In this document: piece after piece, positions 1 through 4,815 of the stretch | How the letters are laid out: every line of letters begins with the position of its first letter | How positions within the stretch are numbered: the stretch's first letter is position 1 | NCBI GenBank assembly: GCA_022722495.1 | Contig: JAIJLI010000105.1 | Location: 1-7,030 of the forward strand | Source: Dialister sp. | Lineage (GTDB): Bacteria > Bacillota > Negativicutes > Veillonellales > Dialisteraceae | Reading direction: 5' to 3' | DNA: 7,030 bases | Position numbers and translations under genes: made by a program | The notes under the pieces: generated by a model | Told to the model about the DNA's origin: nothing | The model's database searches: none | What the model saw: the letters and a program-made list of their open reading frames with translations, nothing else

Positions 1-135
1 CTCAAAGGGAGGCTTTCCTCTTTTATTGTTCCTGGAAAAATTCCCCTACCGAGTAAAATTTTACACTAAGCATGGAAGAGGCTTCACAGGGGCCCGTCAC
101 TTTTTATTTTTCCGGTCAAGCGCCCTTCACCCAAA
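1..135. other. Non-coding stretch beyond the rplT terminator
   Basis: No coding region is supported here. The only open frame (+ strand, from position 72) runs into rplT in antisense and has no ribosome binding site. The stretch is AT-rich in parts and holds a 12-bp perfect palindrome at 53-64. It also has a weak hairpin near the left edge (arms about 5-12 and 17-24, with two G-U pairs) that is too poor to call a terminator. It may contain the upstream region of a further minus-strand gene outside the window. Confidence 0.5.
53..64. promoter_or_regulatory. 12-bp AT-rich palindrome, possible operator
   Basis: GTAAAATTTTAC is a perfect self-complementary 12-mer in a non-coding stretch. Symmetric AT-rich sites of this size are typical of dimeric regulators. 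No promoter could be aligned with it and no regulator can be named. A chance palindrome in AT-rich DNA is a real alternative. Confidence 0.2.
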
Positions 136-178
136 ATAAAAATCCGTCCGTGACAGATCGTCATAGACGGATTTTTAT
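136..178 (-). terminator. Intrinsic terminator after rplT, bidirectional
   Basis: Perfect 13-bp inverted arms at 136-148 and 166-178 enclose 17 bases, within which TGAC (151-154) and GTCA (160-163) can pair further. On the minus strand the stem has a GC-rich core (TCCGTC/GACGGA) and ends in TTTTTATTTT. It begins only a few bases after the rplT stop, so it ends the infC-rpmI-rplT transcript. The A-rich opposite side gives the + strand an equivalent U run, so it could also stop transcription from the left. Confidence 0.92.
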
Positions 179-181
179 AGA

Positions 182-532
182 TCAGGCGTTTTTAGCTGCT
201 TCGCAGATCTGGGTGAAGCCAGCCGGATCGCTGATAGCGAGTTCGGAGAGCATCTTACGGTTCACTTCGATACCAGCACGGGTCAGGCCAGCGATGAGCT
301 TGCTATAGGTCAGGCCGTTCTGACGAGCTGCTGCATTGATACGAACGATCCAGAGCTTACGGAATTCTCTCTTCTTGGATCTACGGTCTCTTCTAGCATA
401 GTAGAGAGCCTTCATGACCAGTTCGTTTGCTTTTCTGAACTGGGTGTGACGAGCACCTCTGTAGCCCTTAGCCAGTTTCAGAATCTTCTTATGTCTTGCA
501 TGAGCGGTAACGCCGCTTTTTACTCTTGCCAT
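182..532 (-). CDS. rplT: Large ribosomal subunit protein bL20
   Basis: The product is the 50S protein L20. It binds 23S rRNA early in assembly and, in characterised Firmicutes and E. coli, represses its own operon. The sequence is 116 residues, close to the usual length. The highly basic N-terminal arm ([19 protein letters not shown], with KGYRGAR around residues 22-28) and the [16 protein letters not shown] segment (about 47-62) are typical of L20. The C-terminal globular part (about 63-116, starting [10 protein letters not shown]) holds the RNA-binding region implicated in autoregulation. The start is ATG at 532, preceded by AAGGAGG with about 10 nt spacing. It lies 18 bases after rpmI and is followed at once by a strong terminator, so it is the last gene of the operon. 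Identification is secure. Confidence 0.98.
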   Translation of the reverse strand: MARVKSGVTAHARHKKILKLAKGYRGARHTQFRKANELVMKALYYARRDRRSKKREFRKLWIVRINAAARQNGLTYSKLIAGLTRAGIEVNRKMLSELAISDPAGFTQICEAAKNA

Positions 533-550
533 TCTCTTATATCCTCCTTA

Positions 551-748
551 TTAGCCGTTTGGAAGCAATCTTGCTACACGTTTGTAATCAGACTTGGAAA
601 CCAGTGCTGCTTTTCTGAAATTTCTCTTTCTCTTCGGGGACTTCTTTTCGAGAATGTGGCTCTTGAATGCTTTGTTTCTCTTGAACTGACCGGATCCGGT
701 TTCAGTAAAACGTTTTGCCGCAGCGCGACGGGTTTTCATTTTCGGCAT
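551..748 (-). CDS. rpmI: Large ribosomal subunit protein bL35
   Basis: The product is the 50S protein L35, a small basic protein of 65 residues, the expected size. It opens with [14 protein letters not shown], the conserved L35 N-terminus, continues with a TGSG segment (about residues 17-20) and then a run of Lys/Arg with RKAALV (about 45-50), and ends in RLLPNG. The frame is open to an ATG at 781, but that would add 11 residues overlapping the infC end. The ATG at 748 matches the family start and has AAAGGAG 8 nt upstream, so it is preferred. The gene sits 16 bases after infC and 18 before rplT, the standard order. Confidence 0.97.
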   Translation of the reverse strand: MPKMKTRRAAAKRFTETGSGQFKRNKAFKSHILEKKSPKRKRNFRKAALVSKSDYKRVARLLPNG

Positions 749-764
749 TTTGTACTCTCCTTTG

Positions 765-1274
765 TTATGCTTTTGGGGCAACGATCATTGTCATGTTGCG
801 CCCTTCTAATTTCGGTGGCTTTTCGCGAACAACGGTATCACCCAGTTCTTTAGCGAAACGGTCGAGAACATCCTGTCCAAGTTCTGGATGGGTCATTTCT
901 CTGCCACGGAACATGATGGTCACTTTGACTTTGTTTCCATCACCTAAGAAACGCTGCGCATTCTTCAGTTTGACAAAGAAATCATGGTCTTCGATATTTG
1001 GACGAAGCTTAACTTCTTTGATCTGGAATACCTTCTGTTTCTTCTTGGCTTCTTTATCACGTTTCTGCTGTTCATATCTGTATTTGCCATAGTTCATGAT
1101 ACGGCATACGGGTGGACGGCCATTGGGCGCCACCTCGACGAGATCAAGTCCTTTTTCTTCCGCCATGCGAATCGCTTCATGGAGCGTCATGATCCCCAAT
1201 TGTTCATTTGCATCGCTGACGACACGCACCTCTCTGGCGCGGATCTGTTCATTGATGCGAAGTTCCTTACCTAT
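765..1274 (-). CDS. infC: Translation initiation factor IF-3, probable ATA start
   Basis: IF3 binds the 30S subunit, keeps it apart from the 50S, and checks the initiator tRNA-start codon match. From the chosen start it is 169 residues. The N-terminal domain (about 1-72) has [14 protein letters not shown], and a lysine-rich linker follows at about 73-82 (DKEAKKKQK). The C-terminal domain (about 83-169) has [13 protein letters not shown] and [17 protein letters not shown]. The frame is open to an ATG at 1325, but that codon lies in a hairpin of the leader. The next ATG at 1301 has no Shine-Dalgarno. A perfect GGAGGTG at 1287-1281 ends 6 nt before ATA at 1274-1272, and ATA-GGT-AAG-GAA lines up with the N-terminus of Firmicutes IF3 proteins that begin at ATT (Ile-Ser-Lys-Asp type). 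Non-AUG starts are characteristic of infC and allow IF3 to repress its own synthesis. The identity is certain; the ATA start is a strong inference. Confidence 0.95.
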   Translation of the reverse strand: MGKELRINEQIRAREVRVVSDANEQLGIMTLHEAIRMAEEKGLDLVEVAPNGRPPVCRIMNYGKYRYEQQKRDKEAKKKQKVFQIKEVKLRPNIEDHDFFVKLKNAQRFLGDGNKVKVTIMFRGREMTHPELGQDVLDRFAKELGDTVVREKPPKLEGRNMTMIVAPKA

Positions 1275-1280
1275 TCTTTT

Positions 1281-1287
1281 CACCTCC
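1281..1287 (-). promoter_or_regulatory. Shine-Dalgarno that decides the infC start
   Basis: GGAGGTG on the minus strand is the only strong Shine-Dalgarno near the infC N-terminus. It lies 6 nt before ATA (1274-1272). It is inside the frame that would be read from the upstream ATGs at 1325 and 1301, neither of which has a comparable site. Confidence 0.85.
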
Positions 1288-1311
1288 GAAATAGAAATCA
1301 TTGCAAGTGTA

Positions 1312-1339
1312 AAGGCGGACAGCATCTGCCGTCCGCCTT
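1312..1339 (-). terminator. Attenuator hairpin in the infC leader
   Basis: Arms at 1339-1328 and 1323-1312 form 12 base pairs (one G-U) closed by an AGAT tetraloop. The minus-strand RNA then reads UU at the stem end followed by UACACUU. The stem is strong and GC-rich but the U tract is poor, so termination may be partial or factor-assisted. The most upstream in-frame ATG of the infC frame (1325) lies at the junction of this loop and the 3' arm. Confidence 0.6.
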
Positions 1340-1421
1340 GAGTTCATACGTAAACCTTAGTAGCCTGCGCCATGTAAGGTGAGAAGCGGATGACTTCTGC
1401 TTGCAATCAATTACAAGGGAT

Positions 1422-1450
1422 ATGGTACTACAGAAATCGATCCAAGTCAA
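1422..1450 (-). promoter_or_regulatory. Sigma-A type promoter of infC-rpmI-rplT
   Basis: On the minus strand TTGACT (1450-1445, 5 of 6 to consensus) is followed after exactly 17 bases by TACCAT (1427-1422, 4 of 6). Transcription would begin around 1415, just before the structured leader. The match in spacing and placement makes this the best promoter in the window. Confidence 0.7.
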
Positions 1451-1505
1451 GAGGAAAAATGCAGAAGAGGAAGAGGGCATATATAGGATCAAAACCTCCA
1501 GGCAC

Positions 1506-1607
1506 TTATAACACGCGCCCCTCTTTGCCCCATAGCACCTGCAGAAACTGCTGTGCTTCTTTCGCGATGAAATTCACGGCGCTCTTGATGAAGCTGCCCG
1601 GATCCAT
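1506..1607 (-). CDS. Candidate 33-residue small protein coupled to phoR
   Basis: An ATG shares its A with the phoR stop (TAATG, 1609-1605) and opens a 33-codon frame ending at TAA (1508-1506). The peptide begins MDPGSFIKSAVNFIAKE and ends LWGKEGRVL. Residues about 5-27 look like an amphipathic helix, with hydrophobic F, I, A, V, F, I, F, L, V, L, W alternating with K, E and Q. No family is recognised. The one-base overlap is the same arrangement used at pstC/pstA and pstA/pstB, which favours a translated gene. However, the upstream sequence is only purine-rich GA/AAG codons without a clear GGAG. It ends 56 bases before the infC promoter. It may be a real small membrane-associated peptide or a chance ORF. 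Confidence 0.35.
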   Translation of the reverse strand: MDPGSFIKSAVNFIAKEAQQFLQVLWGKEGRVL

Positions 1608-3541
1608 TATTTCTTCTTCTTCTCGTCCTTCTTTCGTCCCTTCTCTTTCTTTTCTTTTTCTTTCTTCGGCTTCTTGACCTTATGGTGTACGTCTTTTCCC
1701 GACTTTTCGCCTTTGACATCACCCGCAGCCTCGATGGCCTTTCTGTCTTCTTCGGCGGCAAGACGACCAGACTCTGCATCTGCTGCTTCCTGCTTGGCCG
1801 TCATCGCTTCAGCGTGCTCCCGATCCACGTCTCCTTCGCTCATTCTGGGCAGGACGACAGTGACGGTCGTGCCTTCCCCTTCGATGCTTTCGATAGAGAG
1901 CATGCCTTTGTGCTTTTCTACGATATGCTTGCAGATAGCAAGTCCCAGTCCGCTGCCGCCGGTCGCTTTGTTCCGGCTCTCTTCGGCGCGGTAGAAGCGC
2001 TCAAAGACGCGTCCCTGCTTATCCTTCGGGATACCGATGCCTGTATCCGATACCGTAAGGATCATCTTGTCTTCCCCCTCTGGTGAAAGGCGTGCGTATA
2101 CATCCCCGCCTTCATGGTTGTATTTCACCGCATTATCCAGGAGATTCATGATAAGCTCAGAGAGAAGTGCTGCATTGCCATAGGTATAAAGCGGGTCTGT
2201 ATCCACGTGCACCTTGACATGCTTGGCATCTGCCTGTGGAGAAATGAGATCAGCTGCATACCGCACCAAGCTGTCCACAGAGACGGTCTTCCATGTGATG
2301 GTGGTCTCTGTCTCCTCGATCTTGGAAAGATGCATGATGGTATCGATCAGTGTCAGCATTCGCTGGGATTCATTCACGATGCGGCTGCCGAAGAGGCGCA
2401 CATCCTCGGGCTTCTGGTACATGCCATTGGCAATCATTTCTGCGAACCCGCTGATAGAGGTCAGCGGTGTTTTCAGCTCATGCGAAACATTAGCAGAGAA
2501 TTCGCGGCGCATTTTTTCAGCCATATAAGAAGCCGTCATATCACGAAGTACGATGAGAAGACCGGATTCTCCGTCGGTGAGTACGATCCGATTCATGACC
2601 ATACGGAAGGGCTTATCAAAAAGGCACATGGTGTACTCCTGCTTCCCCTCGCTGTGGTAGGCTTTGCCAATGACGCGAAGCCAGTCCTCATCATGATAAA
2701 GGCTCGCTATACGGCGGAAGCGCTTGTTTTCATTTGGATGGAAAATATCTTCGATCGTCTTATTGTAATCGATGATCTCCCGGCTGCCATTCAGAAGGAT
2801 GATGCCGTCTGTGATAGTATCGACCACGATGCGGATCGTATTCCTTTCCTCTTCGATATCCTCCATATAGTTTTCGATATCATTGTGCTGCTCTTCGACC
2901 TTGCGGATGAGAGGACGCAGTTCCTTATATTCCGGCGGCAGCTCGTCCACCTTCTCCCCCTTCATGATACGCTGCACGAGGTCTCCCAAGAGATGGAAGG
3001 GTTTCAAAATGCTTTCTGTCTCCCGTTCCGCAGCAGCCAGACAGCCCACGGTGAAGACCAGGAGGAAGATGAATATCTCCGGTAAGTAGGAGGAGTAGCC
3101 TTTGTAATTCACCATGCGTCCGCTTGAAAGCCGGAGCACCGTGCCGTCATCTGCTCTGACGGCATAATAGCTCTTCGGCTTGTCAAAGGAGTCCTTATGC
3201 ACTTCGTGTCCACTGCCCGTCGCAAATGCCGCCTTCACTTCGCCGCTTGCCTTGTAATCCTCCTCCTTTTGGTCACTGTCATAGATGACAGAGCCATCGG
3301 TATCGAGCCAGACGATGTGAATGGCACGTTCATTGTCTTTGAAGACCCAGTCCAGATACTCGATGCTGCTCTCTTCCTTGTCCTTGGAGATCGCGCCGGA
3401 AACGACACGCGCCGTGCGCCCGAGCTCCGCACTGATCTGCTCCTGCATGCCCTGGTAATATAAGATGGCCGAGAGTATGAATGTCACGACCACGGATATG
3501 ATGCCCATAAAGAGCAGACTTTTATAAATTCTTCCTCTCAT
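1607..3541 (-). CDS. phoR: PhoR-type membrane sensor histidine kinase with lysine-rich tail
   Basis: This is the sensor kinase of a phosphate-type two-component system, 644 residues. It has TM1 at about 8-29, an extracytoplasmic sensor region at about 31-150, TM2 at about 153-172, a HAMP-like stretch at about 173-225, and a PAS domain at about 231-340. The HisKA motif FSANVSHELKTPL follows with the phosphoaccepting His354. The ATPase domain has the N box (N466, N470), DTGIGIP (499-505), the F box RVFERFYR (511-518) and GGSGLGLAI (528-536). This is the PhoR/WalK-like architecture. Placing it with phosphate rests on the neighbouring phoP and pst genes. The catalytic domain ends near 566. The remaining 77 residues first form an acidic Ala/Glu-rich, probably helical part, then a tract (610-644) with 18 Lys and 1 Arg in 35 residues. 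Such a tail is not usual for PhoR. The start ATG at 3541 has TAGGAG 6 nt upstream. Confidence 0.93.
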   Translation of the reverse strand: MRGRIYKSLLFMGIISVVVTFILSAILYYQGMQEQISAELGRTARVVSGAISKDKEESSIEYLDWVFKDNERAIHIVWLDTDGSVIYDSDQKEEDYKASGEVKAAFATGSGHEVHKDSFDKPKSYYAVRADDGTVLRLSSGRMVNYKGYSSYLPEIFIFLLVFTVGCLAAAERETESILKPFHLLGDLVQRIMKGEKVDELPPEYKELRPLIRKVEEQHNDIENYMEDIEEERNTIRIVVDTITDGIILLNGSREIIDYNKTIEDIFHPNENKRFRRIASLYHDEDWLRVIGKAYHSEGKQEYTMCLFDKPFRMVMNRIVLTDGESGLLIVLRDMTASYMAEKMRREFSANVSHELKTPLTSISGFAEMIANGMYQKPEDVRLFGSRIVNESQRMLTLIDTIMHLSKIEETETTITWKTVSVDSLVRYAADLISPQADAKHVKVHVDTDPLYTYGNAALLSELIMNLLDNAVKYNHEGGDVYARLSPEGEDKMILTVSDTGIGIPKDKQGRVFERFYRAEESRNKATGGSGLGLAICKHIVEKHKGMLSIESIEGEGTTVTVVLPRMSEGDVDREHAEAMTAKQEAADAESGRLAAEEDRKAIEAAGDVKGEKSGKDVHHKVKKPKKEKEKKEKGRKKDEKKKK

Positions 3542-3577
3542 GTGTTTCTCCTACGTGAGTTGTATTAGTAGAAATAT

Positions 3578-3606
3578 ATAATAGGTGGCCTTAGCACGTA
3601 TGCATA
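3578..3606 (-). promoter_or_regulatory. Weak candidate promoter for phoR
   Basis: TATTAT (3583-3578, 5 of 6 to the -10 consensus) lies 17 bases after TATGCA (3606-3601, 3 of 6 to the -35 consensus). The -35 element falls within the loop of the 9-bp dyad. The match is modest. phoR could equally be transcribed from upstream of phoP. Confidence 0.25.
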
Positions 3607-3619
3607 GCCTCATACGTGC
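3594..3619. repeat. Perfect 9-bp inverted repeat upstream of phoR
   Basis: GCACGTATG (3594-3602) and CATACGTGC (3611-3619) are exact reverse complements separated by 8 bases. No U run follows on either strand, so it is not a terminator. It lies 53 bases before the phoR start and overlaps the only candidate promoter, so an operator or an mRNA-stabilising hairpin is possible. Confidence 0.7.
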
Positions 3620-3624
3620 ACGGG

Positions 3625-3650
3625 ACTAACTATCCAAACTAACTATCCAA
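3625..3650. repeat. Perfect 13-bp tandem direct repeat
   Basis: ACTAACTATCCAA occurs twice in succession (3625-3637 and 3638-3650), reading TTGGATAGTTAGT twice on the minus strand. It could be a paired regulator site, the edge of an inserted element, or a slippage duplication. The 13-base period differs from the 11-base period usual for PhoP/PhoB direct-repeat sites. Confidence 0.8.
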
Positions 3651-3828
3651 AAGCTTCATCGGATCTTACACTTTCCGTAAGCACCGTATTCCAGAGCCAA
3701 TGCATGGAAACACCGCCTAAAATCTGCGGCGCTCCATATATCAGACACCGCAGCGCCTCTTCTCCAGAAAGGCTGCTGAACCGCTTCCGCAATGAAACCG
3801 AGGATCGCCAAAGTGTATCGACCCGATC

Positions 3829-4521
3829 TTATTTTCTATCCCCCAGCCTGTAGCCCACGCCGCGGACCGTGCGAATAAGAGAGCCTTCCTCCCCAAGCTT
3901 CTGACGAAGGCTCATGATGTGCATATCGATGGTACGGCTTTCCATCTCAAAAGGAGAATCCCATACCGATTGCATGATCTGATCGCGGGACAGGACGATG
4001 CCCTTGTTCAGCAGGAGATAACAGAGCAGGTCGAATTCTTTGAGAGTCAGCTGGATTTCTTTTCCGCCTACTGTGACGACGTGCTGCTCCTGATCCACTA
4101 CGATATGACCGTAAGAGAGCAGCTTCTTATTCGGCTCCGTCGCTTTTTTGGTTCGTCGAAGGACCGAACGGATCCGCGAGAGCAGCTCCATGATGCCGAA
4201 AGGCTTCGTCACATAGTCATCCGCTCCGCAGTCAAGCCCTTTTACGATATCGAACTCACTTGTTTTCGCCGTCATCATGATGATCGGGACCGTCTGCATG
4301 GCTCCGCTCCCCGGCGCTCTCATTTTCTTCAGAATGGTCAGCCCATCCTCGCCCGGAAGCATGATATCAAGGAGCAGCATATCAGGTATATTTTTCTGCA
4401 GCGCATCATACAGCGCATTGGCATCACCAAAGCCTTCGACCTTGTACCCCTGCCCCCGGAGTGCATAACTCACCAACTCGCGAATACTTTCATCATCTTC
4501 TACACAGTAAATTAAAGGCAT
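3829..4521 (-). CDS. phoP: PhoP-type OmpR-family response regulator
   Basis: This is the DNA-binding response regulator partner of PhoR, expected to control phosphate-starvation genes including pst. It has 230 residues, a normal OmpR-family length. The receiver domain (1-122) has the acidic pair E8/D9 with D10, the phosphoacceptor D52 in LLDIMLPGEDG, T84 in MMTAK, and K106 in VTKPF. The winged-helix domain (about 136-227) has LTLKEFDLLCYLL, the recognition-helix region RTIDMHIMSLRQKLG (196-210) and RTVRGVGYRL near the end. All active residues are present. The frame could be opened at a GTG seven codons earlier (4542). The ATG at 4521 is preferred because AGGAGG lies just upstream of it and MPLIYCVEDD is the typical receiver start. 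No convincing promoter was found in front. The Pho assignment comes from the context. Confidence 0.93.
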   Translation of the reverse strand: MPLIYCVEDDESIRELVSYALRGQGYKVEGFGDANALYDALQKNIPDMLLLDIMLPGEDGLTILKKMRAPGSGAMQTVPIIMMTAKTSEFDIVKGLDCGADDYVTKPFGIMELLSRIRSVLRRTKKATEPNKKLLSYGHIVVDQEQHVVTVGGKEIQLTLKEFDLLCYLLLNKGIVLSRDQIMQSVWDSPFEMESRTIDMHIMSLRQKLGEEGSLIRTVRGVGYRLGDRK

Positions 4522-4815
4522 GAGATCCTCCTGCTTGATCACCGAAAAAAGTCAAATTCACTTGCATCAATTCGAACCGATCAAAAGAACAAAAATACGA
4601 GATGAGAAATGGTGCTGCCTCGCCCAATGCAATAGCGCTGAAATAAAAAAGAAACACCCAGTCTATCTGAATCGATGCGGCGCTCTATGATTTTCACGCC
4701 GTCACCTTCATTTCCCATTCCTGATTATCCATCCTATCCAAAAGCCGGCACGCCAGAGACCTTGATCGTCTCTGACCCGCCGGTGAAGTATTCCTTATTA
4801 TTTTATCATATGAAA
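4522..4815. other. 294-base spacer between pstB and phoP
   Basis: The spacer contains the likely pstB terminator (4740-4784). On the minus strand it also has TTTTTGGATAGG, which shares TTTTGGATAG with the tandem repeat upstream of phoR, and a 5-bp CGGCG/CGCCG pair (4701-4697 with 4682-4678). Further on is a T-rich run (about 4646-4655) with no strong stem before it. A good Shine-Dalgarno for phoP ends it. No sigma-A promoter with two good boxes was found, no TTAACA-like Pho box was seen, and there is no room for phoU. Confidence 0.5.
4740..4784 (-). terminator. Probable terminator at the end of the pst operon
   Basis: Inner arms CAGAGAC/GTCTCTG (4755-4761, 4769-4775) form 7 perfect pairs with a 7-base loop. 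Outer arms CCGGC/GCCGG (4746-4750, 4780-4784) add 5 pairs across a 4x4 internal loop. On the minus strand the stem is followed directly by TTTTT (4744-4740). It starts about 31 bases after the pstB stop. The internal loop and short U run make it moderate, so it may let part of the transcription through to phoP. Confidence 0.6.

Larger units (their letters stand above)
1275..1415 (-). promoter_or_regulatory. infC leader, probable L20-responsive attenuator
   Basis: Roughly 140 nt separate the predicted transcription start from the infC ATA. On the minus strand the leader holds, in order: ATTGCAAG (1407-1400); a small AGAAG/CTTCT hairpin (1398-1394 with 1386-1382); a perfect 6-bp helix ACCTTA/TAAGGT (1380-1375 with 1359-1354); and a 12-bp terminator-like hairpin (1339-1312). 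TCCGCTT (1390-1384) can pair over 7 contiguous bases, one of them G-U, with the 5' arm of that hairpin (1338-1332). This gives a competing antiterminator. In Bacillus subtilis this operon is controlled by L20 through leader attenuation. The position, the CTTCTCACCTT core and the alternative structures fit that class, but assignment to the L20 leader family is by recognition and was not computed. Confidence 0.72.
3542..3828. other. 287-base spacer between phoP and phoR
   Basis: phoP and phoR usually overlap or nearly touch, so this gap is notable. It holds a 13-bp perfect tandem repeat (3625-3650), a 9-bp perfect dyad (3594-3619), and a third inverted pair CTGCGG/CCGCAG (3724-3729 with 3748-3753). 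The minus-strand frame of phoP stays open for 61 codons after the phoP TAA, up to TAG at 3645-3643, and a second frame is open over nearly the same span to TGA at 3658-3656. Neither has an ATG with a ribosome binding site at its beginning, and neither product is recognised. No terminator after phoP was found. It may be a dispersed repeat or a decayed insertion. Confidence 0.55.

Noticed and set aside
4..24. Possible + strand terminator near the left edge
   Set aside because: The stem has two G-U pairs and its U run is inside the stem. There is no visible gene upstream in the window.
446..853. 135-codon + strand frame over rplT, rpmI and the end of infC
   Set aside because: It crosses three conserved ribosomal/initiation genes in antisense and resembles no protein.
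1298..1492. 64-codon minus-strand ORF beginning near 1492 with GGAGG upstream
   Set aside because: It runs through the infC promoter and leader structure, the GGAGG is at poor spacing to either possible start, and the product is Ser/Leu-rich without family resemblance. The regulatory reading explains the sequence better.
1607..1680. Transcriptional slippage or frameshift within the lysine-codon tract of phoR
   Set aside because: The longest A run on the coding strand is only about five bases and AAG codons break the tracts, so a slippery site is not supported.
1489..1779. 96-codon minus-strand frame, very Arg/Lys/Ser rich
   Set aside because: It is the alternative frame of the purine-rich 3' end of phoR. 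The basic residues follow from GA-rich codons read out of phase.
2114..3085. 323-codon open frame on the + strand opposite phoR
   Set aside because: It is antisense to a clearly conserved kinase with intact H, N, G1, F and G2 boxes. The + product is rich in His, Ile and Cys with no recognisable domain, and no ribosome binding site or promoter was found.
3643..3828. Stop-codon readthrough extending PhoP by 61 residues
   Set aside because: The frame is open to TAG, but a 61-codon open run is not rare by chance and PhoP already has its full family length. No readthrough context or conserved domain is visible in the extension.
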